From contig OW388290.1 of NCBI GenBank assembly GCA_936450465.1, positions 23,177,457-23,241,456 on the forward strand: a DNA stretch of 64,000 bases, in the 5' to 3' direction. The notes under the pieces are model-generated. The model was not told the DNA's origin. It was given only the letters and a program-made list of their open reading frames with translations, and did not search any database. This document shows positions 1 through 11,400 of the stretch, in pieces (within the stretch, counting starts at the first letter, position 1; every line of letters begins with the position of its first letter). The DNA comes from Gibbula magus. Its lineage: Eukaryota; Mollusca; Gastropoda; Trochida; Trochidae. The position numbers and the translations under genes are program-made.

Positions 1-346
1 ATGAAAGAAATCGTTTGCATTAGTGTAAAGATATTAGGTAAATAGACTAAGCACTTATTACCTCAGGGCAATGGGTAAACAATGATAACAAAACAAATTT
101 GGGAATTTATATTTACAGTAGCATTCCATTTGCATCCTGGGTTATTCATGATCAATCTATATCTGAGAGAATTTTAAAAAATCATCAACTGAAATATTTG
201 GCATTATAATGTCTTTAGAATTTTTCACTGACACTCTTTTAGTATTTTTTAGTCATACACTTTTCATTTTATTGCCACACGAGATATATTCTAGCTTACA
301 GCAAGAAATTCTAGATTTGAAAAGGTTGGGTTTTTTCTTTTGCCTT

Positions 347-435
347 CTGGGGTGGCTACTACACCGCTAATGGCTGCAATACTGCCGAAGCGGCGTTAAA
401 CAATAACTCACTCACTCACTGGGGTGGCTACTACA
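347..435 (+). mobile_element. Minimal 5'-truncated retroposon tail with 17-bp target duplication
   Basis: A 55-bp insert (364-418) is bounded by a perfect 17-bp direct repeat, CTGGGGTGGCTACTACA, at 347-363 and 419-435. The insert ends GGCGTTAAACAATAACTCAC plus CTCACT units, the same kind of tail as the tRNA-headed SINEs at 10156, 16072 and 28500. It is therefore a very short, 5'-truncated retroposed copy. Confidence 0.7.
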
Positions 436-1028
436 AAATCTACCTATAGTGTGTCATTGATATTTGCCTATGGTATTATATAATGGTGATCAGTGGTCCA
501 CAGACCAGCCAGTGTCAGATGACATTTTGGTTCTTATGTTTTCATATGCATGATCAGAGCTTAGGAAATCAAAATGATCACTTTATGTTTTTGTAAACAT
601 TTATAAAGCGGATAACATTCACATTTGCCATTGTTCCCTTTTATATCAACTCAGAGGTAAGACCTTGAGATGGCATTTAAAGCTCTTGGAATCTGGGGTA
701 GCTGTTACGTCATCATACCAAAGGTTACCAAGCCAAGAACCTTTAAATTGGCTTTGGAAGATAACAATCAATTATCAATATCATCTGTTTTGCAAGATGC
801 ATAATTGCTTCATATTTAAAGTAGGTCAGAATTAAATGCATATGGAATTTAGCCATTTATTGGAACTTGCATCGCTACAAAGTAAACACGACTGCTAAAA
901 CAGCTATGATCGATATTTTTCGGCGCAGGCCTACACTCAGAACTGCCAGGATCTAAATTAAGAAAATACTTTTATGCGTGTGCTACCGTTTGCAACAAGA
1001 TCACTATGGAATTCTAGAATCAACTTAC

Positions 1029-1079
1029 TTCCTTTGATTCTGGTAAATAATCCTGAACCGTTTTCCATACTGCATCCAT
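1029..1079 (-). CDS. Candidate first coding exon of a divergently transcribed gene (unidentified)
   Basis: On the minus strand an ATG at 1079 opens 17 codons (MDAVWKTVQDYLPESKE) and runs straight into a consensus donor GTAAGT at 1028-1023, giving a phase-0 first exon. The start lies about 510 bp from the CCDC6 start on the other strand, a spacing typical of a shared bidirectional promoter. The peptide is acidic/amphipathic and I do not recognise it. No following exon was found in 1-1020, so the rest of the gene would lie to the left of the window. It could be a chance open stretch; the good donor and position argue for it. Confidence 0.4.
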
Positions 1080-1588
1080 TGTGATGTCTAAATCGGGGCA
1101 CCGCGCGCGTAATACAACGTGCTTTACCTTTGACCTTTTCCGAAAAATAAACCTATTTCCGGGTTTTGGGAGCAGTTATTTTGGTGTACTTATAATAACA
1201 GTTATTTGACATATTGATATTTTCCAAAAACTATAATACATAATTATATTATGTAAACCTATATCTGAAAACATTCAAAAGAACTCACAACGATTTGTAG
1301 TTCTTACTCCATAATATAAATCACAAAATATTTCAATAAATAAGGATCCCTTCGAACCATGCCAATGACCTTTCGGGTCATGACCCAGTACAAGGTCAAT
1401 TTATTTTATTGACAAATCTATCGCGTCGCGGTTTTATCTTACTAGAAGATAGGTGCCCGAATACGTATCCAAGCATTCTGTTATTGAAAAAGACTGTGTC
1501 AAAGAGTGTCAAGATAATAAAACTGTTATGATTTCTGTCGTCGTGGAAGGGAGCGTATAGTCACGCTTGTTGATCATTGTCGACCACA
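1080..1588. promoter_or_regulatory. Intergenic promoter region upstream of CCDC6, possibly bidirectional
   Basis: This stretch separates the CCDC6 start codon from the candidate minus-strand exon. It contains a short CpG-rich patch (CACCGCGCGCG near 1100), AAGGTCA/TGACCTT half-sites near 1130 and 1395, and a perfect inverted half-site GGGTCATGACCC at about 1375-1386. No TATA box is obvious. That it drives CCDC6 is inferred from position only. Confidence 0.4.
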
Positions 1589-1810
1589 ATGGCGGACAGT
1601 GCGAGTGAGTTAGAGAGCGACACCAGCTCGATAGATGGGGGGCCAACGTTGAAGCCCCCGTCGCCAGCACAAATGGAGCAGCTGCAAAAGAGAATAGAGT
1701 CTCTAGGCCAAGAAAACAGAGTGTTGAAGATGGAATTGGAGACGTACAAGCTGAAATGCAAGTCGTTACATGAGGAAAATCGTGAACTCCGAAAAGCAAG
1801 CGTGAACATA
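1589..1810 (+). CDS. CCDC6: CCDC6 exon 1
   Basis: Seventy-four codons, ending in phase 0 at donor GTGAGT (1811). It encodes the acidic/serine-rich N-terminus and the start of the coiled coil, ending [10 protein letters not shown]. Confidence 0.93.
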
Positions 1811-4800
1811 GTGAGTCAAATGTCTGTCTTTAGTATCGTGACTAATTTCGCTGTGATTTCATGTCATCATCAACAATTTATTGAAGACATTTTCATATTT
1901 GAGTAATGCAAAGTTATGTTCTTTGATATAAATGACATGGTAAACACAATTCATGCTAACAAAATATAATTCAATGTTTATAGACACTGGTATTTCATCA
2001 CCAACATAAACATCTGTCTATGTTTGCTTCACACGTGGACACTCATCATCCTGTTTTACTTATATTCACATATACATTTACATGTAGATATAATGTTTCA
2101 GTATCAGTTGTACACAGTTGTGTTGTTAGTCTCTGTATTTGGTGAGATTTTGTTTTGCAAATTGTATGAAAGGATTCCATGATTTGCAGAAGAAGAAAAA
2201 TATTATTCCTATTTTAAAAATATAGTAAACTTATGGTAATAATGTTGATATTGATGACACATGGACTCTTATGTTTATCATCCATCATTACCAACTTTCT
2301 CAAATATTGTTTAGAATCATTAGGATCTGGTGCTCAATTTAAAATAAATACTTCAAAGTTCAAATATGAATCAAGACATTTTATGTGTTTTCAGTAAATA
2401 TCTTTGGAGAATGATTACAACTTAAAAACAATTCCAAATTTCAGTTTTTTAAGACATCTAAGCATTGAGAAACTTGGTATTACATAAATATGTAACATAA
2501 TAATTAAAAAAAGAAGAAATTGTCTGGGTTTATGATCATTGACTCTGTATCATAACAGGTACAAAATATAAATGTCATTGACATGTTCCCTTTTTACTAA
2601 TACATGGCAAATTTTGTACAAATAAAAACATTGACAATGATAAGTTTGTTCATATTTTTATGGACATGTTATTGGTAAGTCTTTAGAAGCATGCATTTAG
2701 TTTACATTACTAAGTTTGAACTGACAATGATATAAACGAAGTAACAAAGTGTTGCCAAGGTTACAATCAATTTGAGTTTCAAAGTTATGAAAAAATCATA
2801 TTTGAGTTAATTATTTCGTTACAGTTGTAACAGTATACACATAATACATGAACATTTATTGTACAATGGATGGTGTTTTTGGCAAGATAAAGCTAACAGA
2901 TATATATTTTTTAATCTGTTTTGGTCATATACAGGGTCAATGCAAATTTCAAAGGTCGTGTTCCTGAACTTTTGAACATTTTGATGTCACACACTTGAAT
3001 ATTTTTTAATACTTCATTGCCAATATTTCAATACTGATCAATTAAAATTAAGCTGTTTCGCAAAATTTATTATTAGTCAGTGCCAAAACTCCCTTATCTA
3101 AAAAAAATTCAATTTTACTCTTGGGGATCAAAGCAGTTGAATCACATGTTGATGTTGATGTAATCTGCAATGTTGCTTGCACATTGTTTGTTGAGATTGG
3201 GAAAATGACAAAATAACTTATTTTATGAATGCTGCCATTTGCAATCAAACTTAGGGAAACAACTTTCAGCCCTTAGTGAGTTAGGCTCCCTCATCTTAAC
3301 CCTTTAGTTGCGTATTTCTATTTTACCAATTTTAGCCCCTGTGGAAGAATTTTCTGAGCATCTAGCTGAGACTAGCTCGCAGCAGTATTTTAGCTTTGGC
3401 ACTAATTAGCTCTGCTGGCGGAATATTCCAGGCGGCAAACCCGGTACTGTTTTTACGAATCATGTCTACATCGCGAAAACGGACTATATACAGGCATTAT
3501 ATACAATTTCAGGTCGCGGCACCGTACAAAAATGGTAATTCATATCTGCGTCTTTGAATGAATTTTCTATGATTTTTCGTGTTTATTCTATTACTTTCGA
3601 AAGATTGTCTTTCCAATCTCCACAGACACACACCGTCTCCGTTTCGCCTGGAGGTCAAATATAATATTTACTGACCCGGTATATGCACAAAGTCTGACGT
3701 ACGCATCTCGCTAAGGGGTTAAACATTATTCTCTATGAGCTTCCCGGACCAATACGGGACCGGCAAGTTAAGGGTTAAAGAGAGGGTTCTATTGGGTATT
3801 TTATATATATATATATATATTCGAGAAGACGTTCCTGTTTATTCATATGTGGTATTAATACATGCATATCACAAAAGGTAATGTTTTATGACTTTACATT
3901 TGAAAAATTGATAAGGAGAAGGCACATTCTTTCAAAAATAAAAACAATGAGAAGTGAAGCCATTCACCCACGCTACAACTAAGTGTGGAAAGTTTTCCTA
4001 GGGCACAATACAATTTGATTAGTTTAATGATACTGTTTACAGTAAGTGGTACTTTGTGAATATTCCATCAATTATTATTTTGAAAAAATAAAATTAGTGA
4101 AAATAAAGAGCTTTTTATTTCTTGTTTTGCAATAAAGCAAGATCGCGGACAATCGGCGACAGAACTGTCTCTTTGATATGGGTAGGAAAAAAACTTGAGT
4201 TCAAACTCAGCATTGTTCACTGATAACTATGGTAAATAACCATAACAATGCTTAGGTCATTTATGATTCCTGAAATAAACTCCTCTCACGGTTTTAGATG
4301 ATACCGGTATACATCAGTGATGTGCATATGGAATTTGAGTTACAGTGCTTGAGACGGAGAGAACTTTGTCTATTCAGGCTGACAGGTCCAGTTATGTGAA
4401 ATCAACTCCTCCAATAATTTACCATCAATCTTTTGAACCTTTCAAAATTTCTTGGATGTATATCAATAACATGCATATGAAAGTTGATTCAATGAAAATT
4501 AGGAGAGTGTTTGTCCTTGGATAACAGACTGAGAGTAAACCTTAAATGTGAGACTTCTGGAAACGAAATTTGAGGGGACATATTGTTTACACATATGTTA
4601 TTCTAACATGTATGCTTAATGTACAACCCAGGTGAAACATAATAAAGGTAGTATGTTTATGACTTAATATTTGAAAATTTGATAAATGCTAGCGCACATT
4701 CATTCAAAAATAAAAACAGTGAGAAGTGAAGCCATTCATCGGTCCTACGAGGGTGGAAAACTTTTCTTAGGTACAACAAGACATTGTTGATTAGTTTAAT

Positions 4801-5376
4801 GATATATTATTTATTCATACTTTGTAAATATTCTATCAGTAAATTTGTTTTTTATTCCTACTTATTACTTACTATTATTTACTACTATGCCAATCTTCCC
4901 CAAATTTGGTATACAACCTCCCCATATCATGTAGATGTGCCTTTTGGGGGTTTAAAGGAAGAGTTCTTTCTCCATCTTGGATATTTTGCATTACGTGAAA
5001 TGAAAACACGCTATATTGTACCAAATTTTGCAACTTTTTGATAACTAAAGACAAACACCGATAGAGTATTCACATAGTAACACATAACATTTAATAAAAC
5101 TAATAAACAATGTGCTGTTGTGCTGTAGCGAAGTTATCCCAAACTTGCAGCGCCGATGAATGGCTTCAGTTATCATTGTTTTATTTTCAACAAATGTGCC
5201 CTTGTGTTTATCAAGTTGTGAAATATAAAGTCATCAAAATGTTACCTCCATTAGTATCTTTCAATTTGACTGTGTTTTAATCATGTATTAATAACATATG
5301 TGTAAACAGGAATATCCTCCCGAATTTCGTTTCAACAAAAAATACCCCGATAGAACCCTCCTTTTAAGTTTATAAT

Positions 5377-5409
<33 letters not shown>

Positions 5410-8400
5410 ATGGTATCAATTTGGACTTTGTCTATTTGAAGGGTAGGGTTTGATTCCGGAGCAGATCTCTAAAACTATTTGACCATACCTCACCAAATTT
5501 GGTTTACTGCTTCCCCATATCATGTAGATGTGCCTTTTGGGGGTTTGAACTTTAATAAAAAAAAAAAGTTGTTCTGTTTCCATGGCAACAATTTTCAATT
5601 ATTGGAAGGGTAGAGTTTCTTTCCGAAGCGCATTTTTAAAACTGATTGACCAATCCTCACCAAATTTTGTATTCTACCTCCTCATGGCAACCATGAAGAG
5701 GTTTCCATGGCAACATTTTGTACATTTCTCTTTTACAAGGGTAATAAGTTGAAGTGAATTGGGGGAAGGAGGAGATATCTGTTTTTATGAGCAAAAACAC
5801 CTTCTAGTTTTAATTATACAATTCTAAAACTAATTATTCAACTTATGTCGGGCCTGATGGCTCTTGTTATTTTTAAAAATTGAAAATACACCATTTTTCA
5901 TTTTACATAATGCAAAAAAAATAAGATGGCGGGCAGTCAGCAATAAAACTCACACTTTAACCTTGGCTTTAACTTTTGCTTGGTCTGTGATAGGCCTTAG
6001 ATACACTTGACTGTTGACATGTGTATTCCTTGTCAACAGACCATTTAGATAAGGTCACAAACTATCTCACCTTACAGATCAAAATTACAAGACAAATGAC
6101 ACATTCAATGTATACGGTCTTAGTGAATAACGACTGCCTGACAGAGTTGTCATTTCTTTGTCAAATATTGATTACCTAAGTACTGATTACAGTAAATCTA
6201 TCTTCTATGGTATGGTATGATAAGGTGTGATGACGTTGTTAAGGATTCTTATTATCTTACAGGTGTTTGTAAGAAATTACATAACTACAGGTAGTACTAA
6301 TGAAGGCTGCTACTGTTATTCCATACCTTTTGCTGTTATTATCTACAGGTGATACTGCTGTTGATAAGATCGTCAACATATAAGTGTTACCATAGTGACT
6401 GAATGCTAAGAGACAAATGTGTTCCAATGCAACTAAGGCATGCTTGTTAAGATAAAGTTTAGGGAGCACAGTGGTGTAGTTGAAAATGTGCTTGCCTTTC
6501 ATGCCAAAGGCCCAGGTTCAAATCCTGTAGAGACACCAAATAGTTGTGACCTTGGTATTATACTGTGTTGTGTCCCTGGGCAAGGCAATTCATCCACATT
6601 CGCTCAGTCCTACCAGCTATTTAAATGGGTACCTGAACACAGGAAGTATAGACTTATACGGTAGTGCAGAAGGCTTAGTAGCGGCACCAAAAGTACATTT
6701 CTTTCAGGGTGACGAGGTCATAAAATGTGAGAAACTCATTGAGCATGCATTTTAGTGAAAAAATGTACTATATAAAACAAGTTTCAGGAGGTGTAAATAA
6801 ATTTAACAAATTTAATTTTAATTTAATCCAAAATACTATTTTTGATAAAGATATTAGTTATTATAATTCTGTGAATATGCATGAAAACTTGAAAAACAGT
6901 TGTGTATTTTTGTCAATGTAAATAGCAAAAATAAAGAACGACCTCAAAAACATGCCAGCCTAAATTTGTTTTGGAGAACTCTCGACCAATGAGAATCTCA
7001 GAAATAAGTATAACAAAATCATTTTGTAGTATGATAATGTTTTCAAATTCTATTACAATATGTCTAGCATCTTAAAATTTTCAAGAGGGGTGTGGGTTCC
7101 ATATTGCTTGAGCTTTCAAAATTAGAATTGATGTGGCAGAAAAATTAATTAAAATTTTAAAGGAAATGGGTAATGAATCAATTGAATTTCTAGATTATTT
7201 TTTGTTTTGTCAATAATCTCATTTCTAACAATATGCACACTATGTAATGATTGTTGAAGTATCTGTAAAATAATGCTTTTTGCCCCTTAAAAAATTAGTT
7301 TTTCAGTATGCTAAAAATAATTAATAAGTGTGCTTGGTTTCATTCTAATAAAATTATAGTATAATAATTTTACAAGGAACATTTACAAATCTTTTATTAG
7401 ATATCTATCTAAGTTGACAGAAGAATGGAATGCTTAGAAAAACAGTAAGGATAACAAGAAGGAAAATAAGAGAGTGAATATTAGCTTTCCTCTATTTCCT
7501 CAGATTGATGTCGAATTTAATATTTATTACAGGAAAGTTCACATACTATGATAAATACATGAAGTTTATGTGACATTGCAAAAATATGCCGGTGTTAGGA
7601 ATCAGTTGTGTTTTTATAATTGGTCATCAGTTACAATCGGATTGACCCAGCCAATTAATCATCGGTTGATACTCTGTTAAATTAAATCTAAAGAAAATCC
7701 TCTAAATAGATGTTGTTAAACAAGATCTTGTGTTTGTTATAGTGTAAGGCTTCTAGTGATCAAGAACAAGATATCCTTGAAGTAAACACAGAGAAAAACA
7801 ACGTTTTTTAATGGTTTAAGTATTTAAATGTAATAAAGTCATGCAAAAGGTAATTTTATTTGCTGTATTTATCAATGTATTATGAATTTCTGCGATCAAT
7901 TATCGCATCAGGAAGGGGGAAATGATCAATCAGCGATTACCGTATATTACCGGGTATATAAGTCGACTACGTGTATAAGTCAACCCCTGTGATGATTGGA
8001 ACATCACTACGATACGCTAAAATGTTATAAATAGAATTGTTTTTTATATCATTTGGATAATTTATTTCATCATATCTATTAATAACATGATTTGAATATA
8101 AGTGTTAGGTTTTAAAATATAAGCAAGGTTTTAAAAATTGCTCTCAATTTTAATCACTTTCAACATAATATAATAACAGATATTTCATTGAAAAAAATAT
8201 AGCTTTTAGCAAAAGCCAAGTCTTACGAAAAATGGATGTTATACCATGATATTGTAAAATTAAAAGTAATCTTTCTTTGATTATTTCTTCTTGCCTTGTA
8301 TAAAAATCTCATAATGTATAGTGTGTGGATGTGTGAGTGAATGTGTCATCTTTGTCCAAAAAAAAAAGTCAGAAATTCTGCTTCATTTTCTTCAATACAA

Positions 8401-11400
8401 CAGGGCTCTTGCTACCCTGGGCTTGAGTCCCTACATGTATCAGGGATTTCTGAAATAAAAATAACATGATTTGTCACGTTCCCAATGATAAGATGTCAAT
8501 CCCCTAAACAGTTTCACAATCTCAACTCCTTGTGGAGTATTCAACATGTTCATTCAGACATTATCCCTGATATCGTGAATAATTAACTGACAGATTCAGT
8601 CTCTGACATTTATGAATAAAATAGCTCTTATTTGCCTTATAAGAGGAGTGTTAAATAACATAAATTAATTATGAAGTAGGTCTTATTGTTTTAGTGCAAG
8701 GAGTCACTCGCATAACCTTATCTCCTACCCCCACCCCCATTTCTACCCCCACCCCCATTCCCATCTCCTACCCATTCCCATTTCAGTGCAGTACCAACCA
8801 TGGTTCGCTAGTTCCAGCCCATGCTTGCAGGTTCCACTGCAATAGATAGCCACCATGGCGTTGCAGGCTTTCTCCCTGCAATAATACCACCATGATGAAA
8901 GTGAAACATTCTTGAAAGCAGCTTTAATCCTCAACTCTCCTGCATTTAAATCGAAATAACATTGTTTTTGATTGACAAAAAAATACGGAAATCACTATTC
9001 TGTTTTCAGCAAGCCAAGGCTGAGCAAGAGGAGGAGTTCATTAGCAACACGCTATTAAAGAAGATCCAATCTCTGAAAAAGGAAAAGGAAACGCTGGCTA
9101 TGAATTATGAACAAGAAGAGGAATATCTGACGAACGACCTCTCCAGGAAGCTCATGCAGGTAACCATGGCAACCGATGCTTTCCGTAATCCTGTTTAATT
9201 TTCTTCATCTCTCGACAGGAAGTGAATGAGCACCGATGACAGATTCTCAATCTGATTTCTAAAAAAAGAATTCATAGCTTGAGTCAATGCTTGTATGTTA
9301 TATAAATGAAGGGAAGCCTCATTTGTTGAAATATTTGTGAGAAATTTGTTTTTGTTCAATGAAAAAAGATGTAGAGATGAGATTATGAAATTTCAGCATT
9401 ATCTGAAAATACAGTGTCCACCAGGCCATAATGACATTTATTATATCACAATGAAATACTGGGATTTATCAGTGAAATAAACTATCAAGCTACAGTGAAT
9501 ATAACTTATATTTTCATTTTTCACTGTGACCAGTGACTGATATAATTTGACGTCATAAAACAATTGTCTGACACAGCAAAATTATTTACTTGCCTGATAG
9601 AATACAGAATTTCATCAGCAATAGCTTAGAATAGAATTGCATAGAATAAATTTACAAACCTGATGAGCTACAGATCTGCAGAGCAAATGGCTTATGGCAT
9701 AGCCTGTTGTCTGTCATCCGTTAACTTTTCACATTTTTGGCTTGCCTCCGGAACTATTGCACCTGAATTTTCTTTGGAGGTACCTTACATCTAGGGGATC
9801 AAAGTTTGTTCATTTGGTCTTGACCCCCCTCAGATATGGCCGTGACAGGCATTTTCCTTGAAGCCTTATAACGACTACTTTTCGGAAACCAGCTGACATA
9901 GGAAGCTACAATTTTCAGAATAACATCTTCCTTACATGGAGAACCAGTTTGTTCATACAATTTGATACCTTCTCAAATATGGGCGTGGCAGTATGTCTAA
10001 CCAGTGACTTGCTAGTGCCTAGTGTTGTGCGTGGGTCTAGTAATTGGATACTGGTGGGCACAGGACAATTGCCTAATGTTTTGGTTATACATATCAGACA
10101 TGTTATTTGTGTTTGAAAGCAAAAGTATACATGGTTGGGGCTTTGGGTTACAGTGGGGGCGGGGTAGCGCAGTGGCTTCGGATCAAGAGGTCCGGGGTTC
10201 GAATCCCGCCAGGTGCACGGCAACTTTGTCTGCAGTAGAGAACTGTTCTACACACAGTAAGGTTTGGGTGCAATGCTACACTGAATCTCAGCGTAGAACC
10301 ACCCATGGTTCGCTAGTTCCAGCCGATGCTCGCAGGTTTCACCACAATGCATAGCCACATGGCGTTGCGGGCCTATCCCTGCCATAATACTAGCAGCCGT
10401 GATATAAGTGAAATACTCTTGAAAGCGGCGTTAAGCACCAACTCACCTCACTTCACCTTGGGTTACAGTGTGTGAGTCTTTCTTAGAAAACGTATTTAAC
10501 TGTAATTCTTAGAATGATCCTGAGAGTCAAGCATCATGTATTCACTATTGACTGTGTATTGATTGCAGGTGAAATGGGATGAGTGTAGAGGGGGAGTTGT
10601 CTGGTTGAGGGGGTCATAGGGCAGGCTCAAGCCCAGTTAGTTGCTACCCAAAAGATAACATTGCATAACTGCCAAGCCCAGTTAGTTCCAATGTTAAGCA
10701 ATGGCAGTACAATGGTGAGGGGGAGATAATTTCATGTTATTGGATAGGAAACAAGAATGATGTATTGCTTATAGGAGTCACATTGTAAGTTAAAATGTTG
10801 CATTACTTGAACAATTTTTCTTTAGATCTTCAACCTTAGATTATGAAATCATACCAATCCTGATGAGCTAAACAGCCATTGGCTCTGTTTTTCCCCCACA
10901 AAATATGACAATTTGCGGCGCCAAGAAAATCAATGAATGACTAAAACTGTTCATCATGTTTTCCACTTCCTACGTCCTTGAAAATTAATTCATTTTGTAA
11001 TTCTGTAATTTCTATTATGTTCATATTTCAAAGTTTTCTGTATATACCCCCGAGGTAATTACATTGGCAGAAGACTCTTGACTTGTTTTTCTCGAAATGT
11101 TTGTAGCCCAAAGAATTGTAACTTTGATAAGGAGACAGGTATTAAGAATAAGCTTACCACAGAGCTAGCTAAAATACAAGGTCAGGTTAGATCATTGACA
11201 TGAATAATTCGTATTTTTTTTACATGATGCAGAAATGACGAATTTGCCTTCCCTATAGGTCTGTCACATTCACATGTTTTCTCATTTCTCGCGGCAGTTG
11301 CGGCAGGAGAAGATTGAGCTGGAGCAGACGCTGGAGAAGGAGCAGGAGTACCAGATCAACAAACTCATGAGGAAGATAGAGAAACTGGAGGCGGACACAG

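Noticed and set aside
4784..5041. 85-codon hydrophobic open frame
   Set aside because: Lies across dispersed CCAAATTTGG repeats inside the inverted-repeat element; residue composition follows AT-rich DNA.
10156..10230. Possible tRNA gene
   Set aside because: A and B boxes are present but this is the head of a SINE with target duplications; the cloverleaf stems are poor.
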